A stretch of 64,000 nucleotides of DNA, from NCBI GenBank assembly GCA_037043455.1, contig JAWPHD010000003.1:992001-1056000 (forward strand), in the 5' to 3' direction. The notes beneath the pieces are model-generated. The model was not told the origin of the DNA, made no database searches, and worked only from the letters and a program-made list of their open reading frames with translations. Of the stretch, positions 1 to 10,126 are shown in pieces. The first letter of the stretch is position 1. Every line of letters begins with the position of its first letter. Source of the stretch: Cyrtodaria siliqua. Taxonomy: Eukaryota; Mollusca; Bivalvia; Adapedonta; Hiatellidae. The position numbers and the translations under genes were made by a program.

Positions 1-270
1 TATAACCGACTCTGTATAATGCACTCACTGACGGAGAACAGAGAGGATACAGAAACGATAGTTAGGATAACGATATGATACAGAGGAGACAAATATGATA
101 CAGGGGATATAGTGGAGACGGAGAACACGATAGCAAGTTCGACTCTGATTCTGGCGATCACGTGTTTGAGCTTGACTGACGCCACTGTGTTTCTTCGGAC
201 TTCCTTAGCCTTGTCCGTTGGATGTGGACGTCCAGTCGTCCAGGGTATCGGATTATAAGAATCGTTCTTG
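1..270. other. unassigned sequence
   Basis: No reading frame, RNA gene or repeat that I can support. Short purine-rich runs with GATACAG and GATATGATACA recur in the first 130 bases but do not form a regular tandem repeat. Confidence 0.4.
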
Positions 271-396
271 GGTATCCGGTGAAGATAGGGAATTCCAACC
301 CGAGGTATAAGTGTGTTTATTGGAACTGAGGCTCTGCCGAGGTTCCGATTAAAACACATACCGAGGGTTGGAATTCCCTATCTGAACCGAATACCT
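271..396. repeat. inverted repeat able to form a long hairpin
   Basis: The left arm (271-319) and right arm (about 351-396) are imperfect reverse complements over about 46 bases. The core GATAGGGAATTCCAACCC (284-301) is answered by GGTTGGAATTCCCTATC (365-381). The loop holds a second small inverted repeat (GGAAC/GTTCC). It may be a foldback MITE or another small snap-back element. No target duplication was seen. Confidence 0.7.
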
Positions 397-965
397 ATGA
401 TAGACTGTTTTTCTTTAATATCAGAGACATGTTGTGCGTTGACGCCGCCAGTTACTAACGTTTTGCATGTTTTCCTGCATACCGGATGTTGGTACGCGCG
501 TGAATTTTATCTCGAACCTAGGGTAAAATGATGGATATCCTTGTCCGGCATGCAAAAATATATTATTCGAGCACCTTAAAGAACCATAGGAATCGATTCG
601 AAAGTAAGAGTAGGACATGGTTCCCGGATTCCTAAGTATCATTCCCTTATATATGGGGTGGATCTAAATACTAGTAACCTAAGATGATGGGCCGTTAAAC
701 AACAATGCATGCATTCAATCCTCCCGCTATTTATATTTTCAGATTTTAAAATATAAATGAAGAATACCAGTTTTTATAGTTCTAAATCTGTGCATTCTGC
801 TATTACTATGCTATATGTTTTGACTTGTAAAAAGCACATGGATACGGTATTACGCATAAGCTTTCAGGCGTTAGCCTAAGAGGTAATTTATCAATTTGTA
901 TATCAAATGTCTAAAATAGTATGAAACTGGACTTTTGGAAATGGCCGAACACGATAAATATGAAA
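397..965. other. no gene recognised
   Basis: Two overlapping short reading frames on opposite strands (near 313-642) have no recognisable domain, and the first runs through the hairpin, so I do not call them genes. The remainder is AT-rich and non-repetitive. Confidence 0.4.
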
Positions 966-969
966 TATT

Positions 970-1056
970 GCAGTCTCGGTTTGATAGAGACTGTTCATGA
1001 ACGGTAGTGAAATATGCTTGCCCACTAGCCCCGGGTTGAGCGGAACTCAATATTAA
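970..1056 (-). repeat. degenerate copy of a dispersed SINE-like repeat
   Basis: This is a worn partial copy of the family seen at 29799-30040 and 33641-33903. Shared parts are TCTCGGTTT, the GACTGTTCATGA block and GCCCACTAGC. It is much more diverged than the other two, so it is older. Confidence 0.6.
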
Positions 1057-1199
1057 TAAAAAAAATCAATAGTACAGAATTTTAACTATCCCGAAGATGG
1101 CATGCATATGGCTTTGGACATGCTATATCTAATGTCATCATTCCATGTCCAGCGGCGTAGGGTCCCAGTATCTAATAAAATTCTATGCCCCTCTGATGT

Positions 1200-3985
1200 T
1201 TATGAACATAGATAACGACAGTTACAACAGTATTGTTAAATTCGTAGTATACGTAACAAAATGGAATATATTAAGGATAATTTATTAGATTATGTTTTTT
1301 TGTGCTTTACGGAGAACCACCTGTCGGAAGACGTGGCCAATGATTTTATACGTACAGACGGTTATAGTAATATTTTCCGAAAGGATACATCTGCACATTC
1401 TAGCGGACTGTTAATGTATACTGCGAATAACATTATTTCAAGACCAGAAAACGTGTATTAGAACTTTAATATTTATTACCCAGTTCACTTTGGATTGAAG
1501 ATAAAGGTGAGATTATTTTAGTATGAACCGTTTATCCCAATCCTAATTCGAGTAATGTTTTTTTGGGATAACTTAAACATTAGCTTAGAAAAGGCATATG
1601 AATTATCGAATAACATCATTATAGTTGATGATATCAACGAGAACCATTTAATACTGATAACCATTTTTTTTTTTAAATATAAGGCGGCTAATGATATGAC
1701 AAATATTATAACTGAATTAACTCGTGTTACAGACAGCACTGCCACATTGATCGATCCTATAGTTATTTCTGATTCTCTTAAACCCTTAGATTCCGTAATT
1801 GTAAACATATCACAGGATATAAGCGATCACCATGGTACATACTTTATGTTTCAATAGAGTTACAATGTTCGACCGACCCTTACCCGACGTGTTTGGAATT
1901 ATAAGAAAGCCAACTTCATAAAACTCAATGATCTTATTCAACATACAGACTGGTCTCTCACATATGAATTCGTTGAGTGTTGCGTGTGAAAGATTTATTA
2001 AATCTGTTTTTTAATTAATAAATGTGTGTATGTAACAATTCGTACTTATGACAAACCGTGGTATGATTCAGAAATAAGATACGTCTCAGGACATCGTGAA
2101 CGTCAAAAACCTAAAGCAACGCGTACTCAATCATTCTCTGATTTAGCAGCATATAAACGATTACGAAACAAAGTTAATAATCTTTAAAAAAAATGCGAAA
2201 GAAGGTTTCTGTAATAATGTGGAAACTATAATTAATGAAACAAATATTACGGACAGACTGTTTTGGAAACTTTTAAAATATTGCATGACGTCAAACGAAA
2301 ATTCGGAAACTGTTCCACCTTTAAAACAGTCTTACCTAATGACGACACGTCATACTAAATAGCTGGCCAAGAAAAAGAGAAATGCTTAAACAAATATTTT
2401 TTTCGATATCATCAGTTGATGACACTGATGTTGAATTACCTATTTTTCATTTAAAATCCAATAATAATTTAGAAACTATTTATATAGAAGAATTCAAAAT
2501 TGTTGATATTATCTAGATTTTGGACGTAAATAAAGCATATGGAGAGGATGAAATAAGTCATAAGATGTTTAAGGAAACCGTAAATACAAACTCAAAACCT
2601 CTACATATACTTTTTAACAGATCATTAAATGAATGTATTTTTCCCGACCTATGGAAATATGCTATAGTTATGGCACTTTTTCAAAAAGTCAGTTCCTAGT
2701 ATTCCTATGAACTATAGACCAATATCGTTACTTAGTTCCGTTGGTAAAGTAATGGAAAGAATAGTATTTAAACACATGTATACTTTTCTACTTATGTTTG
2801 ATCTTATCTTTAGGAACCAATCGGGTTTTCACCTTGGTCATTCTACTAAATTTCAACTTGTCGATATGTATCACCAAATATGTCAGGCATTCGATGCTAA
2901 ACAATTTACGTCTATTGTTTTAATGATATATCTAGAGCTTTTGATTGTGTTTGACATAAAAGGCTTTTGTTTAAGCTAAAACAATATGGTATTGATGGAA
3001 CACTTTTAGCCTGGATATCTGACTATCTCTCAACCCGATCTCAAAGAGTCCGTGTCGGATCTGCAACCCCCGAAAAAGTCAAAAGTCAAAAACTGTAACT
3101 GCCGGAGTTCCTCAAGGCTTTGTCTTGGGCCATCTTTTATTTTTAATATATATAAATGATATTGCCGAAAATACGCTGAATATAACTCGTTTATTTGCTG
3201 ACGACAGTTCGCTATCAGTCTCAACATCTAGTATAGACGACATGGAAGGAATCCTTAATCATGATTTATTAATGATTACGGAATGGTCAAAACAATGGCT
3301 TGTACAATTTAATCCTGCCAAAACAGAAGTAATGTTCTTTTCCTTAAAAAAATTATGATCGTCGTCCAAATTTATATCTAGACAATGTCCCGTTAACTTG
3401 TGTTGACAACCACAAATATCTAGGAGTAACATTAAGTAATAACAGAAAATGGCACGAACACATTTACAATAGTATTGCTTCTGTTTCAAAAGTGCTTGGT
3501 TGAATGCGAATGCTTAAATATAATGTAGTTCGTAAAACACTTAATCAGATCTTGTCTTACTTTCTTGACTCACTTCTCTTTCTATATCCGCATTACATAA
3601 AATTGACGAGGAAGCCGATATAATTTTTGTTCGAACACATCTTTTTTACAATACTGCTTCCATCATTCAGAGTTACACGCAACATGTCCTCCGACTCATA
3701 TCAATAAAGAATCTGAACACAAAAAGGTTTTCTTGAAAATAAGTTGTCTTAACAAGGATATAGATTTTATTGATTTACCTGGTATTTTTAGAGACAAAAA
3801 CGTTATTGATTCCATTCCAAAATATTTCAAAAACACTGAAAATCCTTGAAACATTGACAGTTCACAAAACATTATTTGTTATTTGGTTTAAACATATTTT
3901 ATTTCTCATTATTATTACAACATGGAATCAGTACACAATAGCAGAAAAAGGATTAGAACGAAAGTAAATTGTATTGTTATTAATC
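1200..3985 (+). pseudogene. decayed non-LTR retrotransposon (endonuclease + reverse transcriptase)
   Basis: An endonuclease-like part is visible first. It has IRSIRNKMEYI near 1240, the LCFTENHL block at about 1303-1325, and the SDHHGTYF end near 1824-1850, which fits the last motif of APE-type endonucleases. Reverse-transcriptase motifs follow: MNYRPISLLSSVGKVMER at 2707, the palm motif GVPQG at about 3105, FADDSS near 3200 and a KYLGVTLS block near 3415. Frameshifts and stops separate all these pieces, so the element is inactive. The overall layout is that of CR1/Jockey-type elements; the clade is not resolved. The 5' edge is uncertain and the 3' edge lies near 3985. Confidence 0.75.
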
Positions 3986-3989
3986 TGCC

Positions 3990-4110
3990 AACCAACCACG
4001 TATTGGTCAGTGTAAGGTTTCTATTGTTAAAATGACCAGTGAATATCTGGTTGGCAATTTTCATATACATGGTGATGTCACCGGTCAACGTTCTTATAAA
4101 GTACGGTCAG
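3990..4110 (+). repeat. dispersed repeat shared with 61428-61530
   Basis: This segment, with GAATATCTGGTTGGCAATTT and GGTGATGTCACCGGTCAAC, recurs in reverse orientation near the right end of the window at about 90% identity by eye. It abuts the retrotransposon relic and could be its 3' region or a separate family. Confidence 0.65.
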
Positions 4111-4211
4111 TAATAGACCTCTACAACTCAATGTTGTATAACAACCTGGATTTTAGCAGGCTCATAGGTGTTTGTGTCAAATTAAAAAATGCATGTTATT
4201 TATATTTTTGT

Positions 4212-4212
<1 letters not shown>

Positions 4213-4248
<36 letters not shown>
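4213..4248. repeat. (TA)n microsatellite
   Basis: About 18 uninterrupted TA units. Confidence 0.95.
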
Positions 4249-4251
<3 letters not shown>

Positions 4252-4319
4252 GTCATATGCTTTCCGACTATTGCAACCATCCAGACTCGGCCGGAGTTTT
4301 AAAGGGGCTTGCCTGAATA

Positions 4320-5386
4320 ATTGATCACTAAAATCGTTTTGAGAGGAGGGTACATATCACATGCAGATCCAAGAGTTTGGTTTGAATATTTGTGTGTGGG
4401 AGTGGCGGGGCCGCGGGGATCCTTCGAAATAAAATGTTTTTCTACATGACGTTTAGTGAATTCTGTTGTATTTTTCCAGAATAATTTTATGTTAAATCCA
4501 ATGACAACTAAAGTATAAATGGCGCGCGCCCCCATGTAATCCGGCATGCAAAGGTTATACGTGTGGGATTTTAGAGGGTGGAGGCGCCGGGTCCGCCCTA
4601 TCCCCGATTCCGCCCTAGTAAATGATAAATACACTTTTATCCTCTATGTCTTACCCTAAAATTGCCGCCGTATCCGGGAAAGTGAAGACGCTGTACCTAA
4701 AACGTTCTCGCCTCTAACTCCTGCGGATTCGACTCCCACTGGGAGCTCGAATTGTCAATTGAGAAAGAGTCAATTCTTCAAGGAGTTCTTGTGGTGTGGA
4801 AAAATATTGCTATTTTCTATTGTAGATGGTCTAAATATAATGAATCAAACTACCCTATATTTACAAGAGTATTCATTGCGGGACAGCAATGTGTGCTATC
4901 CTAGGTTACGCACCAGGATACATTTAAAGTGACAATTGTGCTTGGTTTTTTTTAAGGCGCGGCATTCTTTAAGTTTGTTTACATATTTGAATAGTGCAAA
5001 TACATAACATATTCCTAACTGTTGATTATATTGCACCAAGAAATGTATTTAAAACTATGGTAGTACTGAAAACTCAAATTGTACTACCTTTTATTTCAAT
5101 AGCTCACTTTAAATACAAAACCCTGTGAGGTTTTGAAAAACTAAAAGATCGTGCAGCGCGTGCACTTATCGCCTTGAATGCACACTAGAACAATTGAATT
5201 TATCAACCCTAACAGGCCGCCACTATTGACGGTTAGTTTTTTCTTTTACAATGTGTTATACATGAGTGCTCATTTATTAAAGAATTGTTTCGCATGTTTT
5301 CGGCGTTTGTGCGGTTTTAAACGTCGGTAATAAATGGTCGCGTTAGTGCTTTATGGTAAATTTGCCATTCACTACCGGCGCATAAA
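4320..5386. other. no gene recognised
   Basis: A minus-strand open frame (4299-4634) has no recognisable domain and mixed composition. Nothing else can be supported. The stretch looks like old non-coding DNA. Confidence 0.4.
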
Positions 5387-5427
5387 CAGCAGTAGCAGCA
5401 GTAGCGGTAGTAGTAGTAGTAGTAGTT
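5387..5427. repeat. (AGT)n / (AGC)n microsatellite
   Basis: Impure AGC/AGT trinucleotide run, similar in composition to the much longer tract at 23.1-23.8 kb. Confidence 0.9.
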
Positions 5428-5499
5428 ATGCTAGTATTTTCTATTATGTTAAACCATGTTGACTACTTGTAAATTATAATTATAAGGTGACTTATAGGT

Positions 5500-5588
5500 C
5501 CGTTGGGCCGGGTGTTTCTCTATGCATTTGTAATTTCCGTATACACATGTCACTATAATAAAATATTTACTTACTTACTTACTTATAA
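5500..5588 (+). repeat. retroposon-like 3' tail ending in (ACTT)n
   Basis: The AATAAAATATTTACTTACTTACTTACTT-type ending (AATAAA followed by a tetranucleotide run, 5559-5585) is what retroposon 3' tails often look like. No body upstream could be recognised, so the call is tentative. Confidence 0.3.
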
Positions 5589-5854
5589 CGTGATCAAAAG
5601 AACCAAACCCACAATAGAATCCTTTTATCTATTGTCATCAGTTTTGACACACAGTAGAAGACCTTATCGCTCAGATGATTATCTAGGGATCAATTACACT
5701 ACGCCACTTTGATCGAAACAAAAGCTTTTGTTTCCCTTTGATCGGTTCAATAGTTCTTTTGTCTTCATAAATAATTACCTTTGTTCTAAACAAAAGATTT
5801 TTTCCTTTGTTCTAAACAAAAGATTATTTTGTCTTGAGGCTAAAGAGCTGGGTT

Positions 5855-5860
5855 TACTAC
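5855..5860. other. 6-bp target-site duplication, left (TACTAC)
   Basis: TACTAC immediately precedes the AGTA terminus of the Polinton and recurs exactly after its other end at 21567-21572. A 6-bp duplication is the known signature of Polinton integration. Confidence 0.85.
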
Positions 5861-6163
5861 AGTAGTATACAAACTAGGGTTATATGCACAGTTTTTTTGA
5901 GAGGCCTTTTTATGCAACGAGATAACCGACAAATTTAAAAAAACTCGTTACAACCCCCCTCAAGAAAACTCCCCCTACACCCCCAGTTTCTAAACTACTT
6001 ATAAATAATTGATACTCTTTTAATCAATCCCAAATAAAACAAAATAAAACAACTGCAGATTGGGTAATCAATATCTTTCAAACCCAACACCGCAGATGAT
6101 TTTAGTCTCGGCTGTTAAACAAAGTCGGAACCCCAGTTTGTATACTTGCTACTTTTTTGAAGG
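5861..6163 (+). repeat. Polinton left terminal inverted repeat
   Basis: Matches the reverse complement of 21254-21566 across its whole length, with small indels near the outer end. Landmark: GGGTAATCAATATCTTTCAA in the middle. The inner edge carries an inverted copy of the terminal sequence (see findings). Confidence 0.9.
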
Positions 6164-6196
6164 TGCAAATGTTTAAACCACACGACCCAAACCTCT

Positions 6197-7142
6197 TTAA
6201 CGCACTTTTATATCTTGAATGTCCTTAAACGGTACCCAACTATTGAAATCCTCATTGTAACCTTTTCATTTAATCAATACTTGTTTCTTTAGGTAATCAC
6301 GTCGTACCACTTTTTCAATTCTAAATTTCTTGATCAGCTTTTAACATTTTCAATTCATAGAAGCTTCCATCAATGTTTTGGTTGTTCAAATCTTTTATTT
6401 TGTACGTCACGGGATTTGTATATTGAATTTTATCAATAACAAATATTTCTTCGGTCCAATTTGGAGTATAACCTTTTTCAAACGTTCTTTTATATTTGCT
6501 AATTCTAACCTTGTCTCCTATTTCGAGCTTTGGCAAAGCTTTATTAATTTTCATCTCTCCGTACAAGTTGAAATACACTATTCCTTTATTTTTCTCATTG
6601 CTGGCCTCAATCGGCATCATTTTAATACTCCGATGTTTTGTGTTATTGTATTTATCAACCATCGCATGCAGCACGTCTAAATATGTATTTGCATTGTTTG
6701 CCGTGAACTATTTCCACATCCTCTCTTTCAATGTTTTATTAAATCGTTCAATTACTACAGCTTTTCCGAAATTAAACGTGTGATACATTTTAGTATTATT
6801 ATCATCAAGAAATTGCTTAAATGTCTTGTTATAAATCTCCACACCCTGATCAACCCAGAGCAACAAACAGTGTCTTCCTGTACTTATAATCTTTTGGAAA
6901 GATTTTGTAATTTCTATACCAGTTTTATTCGGGACAGGCATATTAATCCATGCAAATTTACTAAATACATCAATAACAGTGAGCAGATATTTGACACCTA
7001 TATTATATTTTGAAAACGATTGCATATCAACCAAGTCAGCCGACCATATTTTATCTATTTCATTAAAAATCACGCGGCGTTGAGAGAACTTTCTTTGTAT
7101 AGGTTTATGAAGTTCATCGGCTTGCTTATCAGTCCATCTCAA
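6197..7142 (-). pseudogene. INT: Polinton integrase (DDE family, C-terminal chromodomain), broken
   Basis: This enzyme would integrate the element DNA by the retroviral-integrase mechanism. Reading leftward: an N-terminal KQADELHKPIQRKF segment; the catalytic core with first Asp in WSADLVDM, second Asp in LWVDQG and Glu in VVIERFN; a GDKVRISKYKRTFEKGYTPNW linker region; and a chromodomain whose conserved tail (KGYNEDFNSWVPFKDIQDI) reads in a shifted frame down to about 6200. One stop codon (about 6706) separates core from C-terminus and at least one frameshift lies near 6320. All three catalytic residues survive. The 5' end overlaps the end of the phospholipase-like gene by 4 bases, and no ATG was found for this start, so the true N-terminus may lie further upstream. 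It is the last gene of the leftward block. Confidence 0.9.
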
Positions 7143-7612
7143 CGCCTTTTCTTGTTTTTTGGCTCTCCAAGTCCTAGTTTATATGTTGCACTAATTACGG
7201 GCTTGACTACCAAATTCTTAGCGACTTTTTCTCCAAGTGATTTAGACTTACTAGATTTCAAACCGGCCAGCATGTTTTTATCACACATTGATTTATTACT
7301 AGGACTTTTTTCATAACAATAATCGTGATCTTTACAAACAGTATCTAATTCATTTGATGGTTCTCCACTGTCAAGCGGATTACCCGGACCGGAATATTTA
7401 TAAACAGGAAGCGTTAACCCCTTTTTGGGTAGCAAAGGAAGCAAGTCTTTATGGATATCAATGTTTCCGCATTGTGTACTTTTAACAAATTGCGTTTTAG
7501 TAATACCTCAAGAAGCGCATTTTCCTTTTAACATTCTTCTGCCATTTTTTGTTAAAATAGACTGAGGATTAACATTTTCGGTAATTATTTTTTCTTTCAC
7601 GCAGTAACTCAT
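7139..7612 (-). pseudogene. Phospholipase A2-like Polinton protein with KNGRR zinc-ribbon-like N-terminus, one internal stop
   Basis: The ATG at 7612 follows a TCTAA...ATATATATG-type leader seen before other Polinton genes. The N-terminal part reads MSYCVK, then TKNGRRMLKGKCAS, a conserved Polinton signature; one stop codon falls where a cysteine would be expected after it. The C-terminal half carries YSGPG, which matches the calcium-loop pattern YxGxG, and HDYCY, which matches the active-site pattern HDxxY of secreted phospholipase A2 and of the parvovirus VP1 unique region. A basic tail (KNKKRR) follows. By analogy it would act on host membranes during particle entry; that role is inference. 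It overlaps the integrase frame. Confidence 0.75.
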
Positions 7613-7623
7613 ATATAATATGA

Positions 7624-7990
7624 TTAGACTAAACTTTGTTTTTCAAAATATGATCGTATTATGTTTTCATTTTCCACAGGTTTGTAAGGTTTTAATATTT
7701 TATAAAGAATATCGTACACACTGTTTCCTTCTGGCAACTTTTTGACAAAGTACAGACAAAAATATCCACACAAGACACTCGTTTTATCTTGATACTGAAT
7801 GGTGTTGTATTTTATGTCGGGTATGTACCTGAAAACTTCTTTTGGTGGACTCAAGCCAAACTGATCAAAATAATACTCATTACAGTAGCAAACCGAGTCC
7901 AGTATAATCATCAAGATTAATAATACCGCATTCCTGTTTATTTTGTTTTGTCGGTAATTTGTTTTTGCTAAACACCCCCCTAAAGTGTTT
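7624..7990 (-). pseudogene. PRO: Polinton maturation protease (adenain/Ulp1-type cysteine protease), broken
   Basis: The family cleaves capsid proteins. Visible pieces are an N-terminal block (FRGVF near 7970, then ECGIINLDDYTG near 7925), and a C-terminal part with YYFDQFGLSPP and SVLCGYFCLYF, where the cysteine is in the position of the nucleophile. The two pieces are in different frames. The short stretch that normally carries the catalytic histidine between them is missing or scrambled, so the enzyme is dead. The frame before FRGVF runs into the end of the upstream gene, so the N-terminus is uncertain. Confidence 0.8.
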
Positions 7991-7995
7991 AATGT

Positions 7996-8667
7996 CTAAC
8001 AGCTATATGGTCTAAATTGCGAGTCTACTTGCAAACCATTTCCACGATCAACTCTCAATTCTTTTCCTTTTTTGCCTACTTGCAAACCCTTTCCTGTCAA
8101 ACCACTAATAAAAGATCCAATTAAAGGAATTCCCAGTGATGCGAGCAATCCAAGAAATCCCCCATCTTGTTGTTGATGTCTTGTCAGTTTAATAGGGCAG
8201 CAACCTTTTGACTTTATTATCTTTTGTCTTGGTGATGGTGTTAGCCCACTTGATTTATGAAGCGCTTGTTTTTTACCACTAGGGATAGTTACCATTCCAT
8301 TTCCGAATAGTTTACCGATTCCAGTACTCGCCAAACCACTCAGTGCTCCTGTTGCTAGTGGACCTAATATCTTCGGAGTAAGTCTAGCAACTGTCGGTAA
8401 TATTGTGTTAGTTAACAAACCGGCAAAAGCACCCAAAAAGCCTCCATCCTTGGACTGAGATCTCATCTGCGATTTTGATATATTCACATCCAACCCATAT
8501 CCTTTGGATTTAGCTTTGCTAATATTGTTAATCTGAGTAGCTGTCCACAACAAAGGAAAATCCCCAGTTAGTTGATTATTCTTCAGCCTGAGCGTTAATT
8601 CACTTTTGTTTTCATATGCTTTTGCCAGACTTCGTTTCAAATCTATCGAATACTTTACGTAAGTCAT
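7996..8667 (-). CDS. Polinton glycine-rich membrane-associated protein (223 aa), intact frame
   Basis: The longest uninterrupted frame of the leftward block. Residues 1-70 are polar, with a repeated-lysine segment (NISKAKSKGYGLDVNISKSQ). Two GGFLG-initiated hydrophobic stretches follow (about residues 75-120 and 169-196), each rich in Gly, Leu and Ala, and a GKGLQVGKKGKELRV segment sits near the C-terminus. Small proteins of this type are found next to the capsid genes in Polintons and adintoviruses and are thought to be virion membrane or core components; that role is inference. The start is preceded by the TCTAACTTATAATATATATG leader (8690 down to 8665). No enzymatic motif is visible. Confidence 0.65.
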   Translation of the reverse strand: MTYVKYSIDLKRSLAKAYENKSELTLRLKNNQLTGDFPLLWTATQINNISKAKSKGYGLDVNISKSQMRSQSKDGGFLGAFAGLLTNTILPTVARLTPKILGPLATGALSGLASTGIGKLFGNGMVTIPSGKKQALHKSSGLTPSPRQKIIKSKGCCPIKLTRHQQQDGGFLGLLASLGIPLIGSFISGLTGKGLQVGKKGKELRVDRGNGLQVDSQFRPYSC

Positions 8668-8699
8668 ATATATTATAAGTTAGATTAAACTATTAACAA

Positions 8700-9667
8700 T
8701 TAATTTCCGACAGTATCAATAACTACATCTTCCTCGTAGAGAACCAGAGCAAAAGCTTTATAAGGAGCTCCTGGAGGTATATTTATTTTATATCTCAAGC
8801 ACAAAATCCTCATATTTTGTGCTTGAGAAGAACTCTTGTCTGACCTTTGCAGATAAACAAAAACATGTTTTGGACTTTTACACCAGCCGTTATCCTAAAT
8901 ACATATTCAGTTGCTTGGGTACTTCCGCTTTCTTGTATCATTTCACGAAGATAAGTCCATCTTGTTGATGTCATATGAATTGACATAACATAAGCCAAAC
9001 CATCTGAGTTAAATATCATTTTAGGAACCCACAAAACTAATTTATTAATAACCTCTCGACCATTATCACCAACAGCACCTGACTTGAAAATTAGCACATC
9101 ATCAGCCGCCTGTTGCAAGCTAATCTGAATTTGACCTGGAGGCAGCATGTTTGTTTCCAAACTTTCAAAGAAGGAATATTTATTAAATGGTATTATAGAG
9201 TCAACTTTTTTATTAGTTATACCAGATTATAGGTATCTTCGTTCTTTCGAGATTCTGCCACAGCCGTATCATCCAAATAAAAGTATTCATTTGTTCTGGT
9301 TGTTTTTGCATATTCGTCAGACATTTCAAGCAGGCTTTTAACGTTAACAAATCTATGAAGATTATTTCCATCATAAACTGTTTTTCCATTTTGCTTTACT
9401 TGCATTTGATCGACCAATGGAGCTGTATTATTAATTAGAGCGATTTCATCAGCGGCTGCAAAAGCAGCTCAATCAGCAAACTTGTTTACTTGAAAACTGA
9501 TTTCAAAAAAATGCGTTATACCAATCAAAGTAAGAACTTCTATCATTTGACGTAAATTGATAGCCACTTTTCATTTGTCTAGTATTATTTCCTGGTTGTG
9601 TTATAGGGATATCTAACTGAACAGGCACATGTTCATATCTAGTATTATATTTATCACTTCGAAACAT
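8700..9667 (-). pseudogene. Polinton capsid-type structural protein (candidate major capsid), internally deleted
   Basis: The ATG at 9667 follows the TCTAA leader. The frame opens with a YNTRYEHVPVQLDIPITQPG block. It then carries NGKTVYDGNNLHRFVNVKSLLE (9400-9330), an LPPGQIQISLQQ segment (about 9140) and a VINKLVLWVPKMIF strand (about 9045), and ends in APYKAFALVLYEEDVVIDTVGN (8760-8703). The beta-strand-rich pattern and the position fit the double-jelly-roll capsid protein of Polintons. Several frameshifts are present. At about 322 codons it seems short for that fold, and the jump near 8810 suggests an internal deletion before the conserved C-terminus. Assignment as major rather than minor capsid is not certain. 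Confidence 0.55.
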
Positions 9668-9688
9668 CTATGTATATTAGTAATTAGA

Positions 9689-10091
9689 TTAAATTAATCG
9701 TTTAATTCTAGCATGAATTCCTCTTCCGGATAGTAATCTGTTAATTTTTGCATTTACGTCTTCTTCAGTTATATTATCAACCACAACATCTTTTGTGGCA
9801 GCTTTTGTAAGTTCTTTTAAAATCATCTCACCTTTTGGTTTAGGTTTAATAACCGAAACTAATTTAACAGCAGCCATTTTACCTATTTCATCTCCAAGTT
9901 TTTTAGAACCACTCTCTATGATTTGTTTTCCAGCAGTTTCTAATGCTTTTTTGCCTGCTGTTTTTACGGACTCACTAAATATTTTAGATCCAACTTTTGA
10001 AAAAATGTCAAATATACCAGCTCCAGTTAATCTGTCAACTTCAGTATAGGTTCCCATACTAGTATCATAAACTTTTTTTTAATCGCGTCAT
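9689..10091 (-). pseudogene. small amphipathic Polinton structural protein (core/pVI-like)
   Basis: The clean frame from 10057 gives 122 aa with DRLTGAGIFDIFSKVGSK, an Ala/Lys-rich helical middle (KKALETAGKQIIESGSKKLG), and a basic tail ending NRLLSGRGIHARIKRLI. The promoter-like leader points to an ATG at 10091, which is out of frame by one base across an A8 run at about 10073-10080; a slippage indel there is the simplest explanation. The amphipathic helix and the basic end resemble adenovirus minor core or membrane-lytic proteins in style only. It lies between the two capsid-type genes, as expected for a virion component. Confidence 0.55.
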
Positions 10092-10126
10092 ATAACTTAT
10101 GTTAGATAAAAACATAAGTTACTCAA

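Noticed and set aside
4299..4634. 111-codon minus-strand ORF
   Set aside because: No recognisable domain and low-complexity flanks; not supported as a gene.
6378..7316. Plus-strand ORFs over the integrase region
   Set aside because: Antisense shadows of the minus-strand integrase and phospholipase-like genes; no domains.
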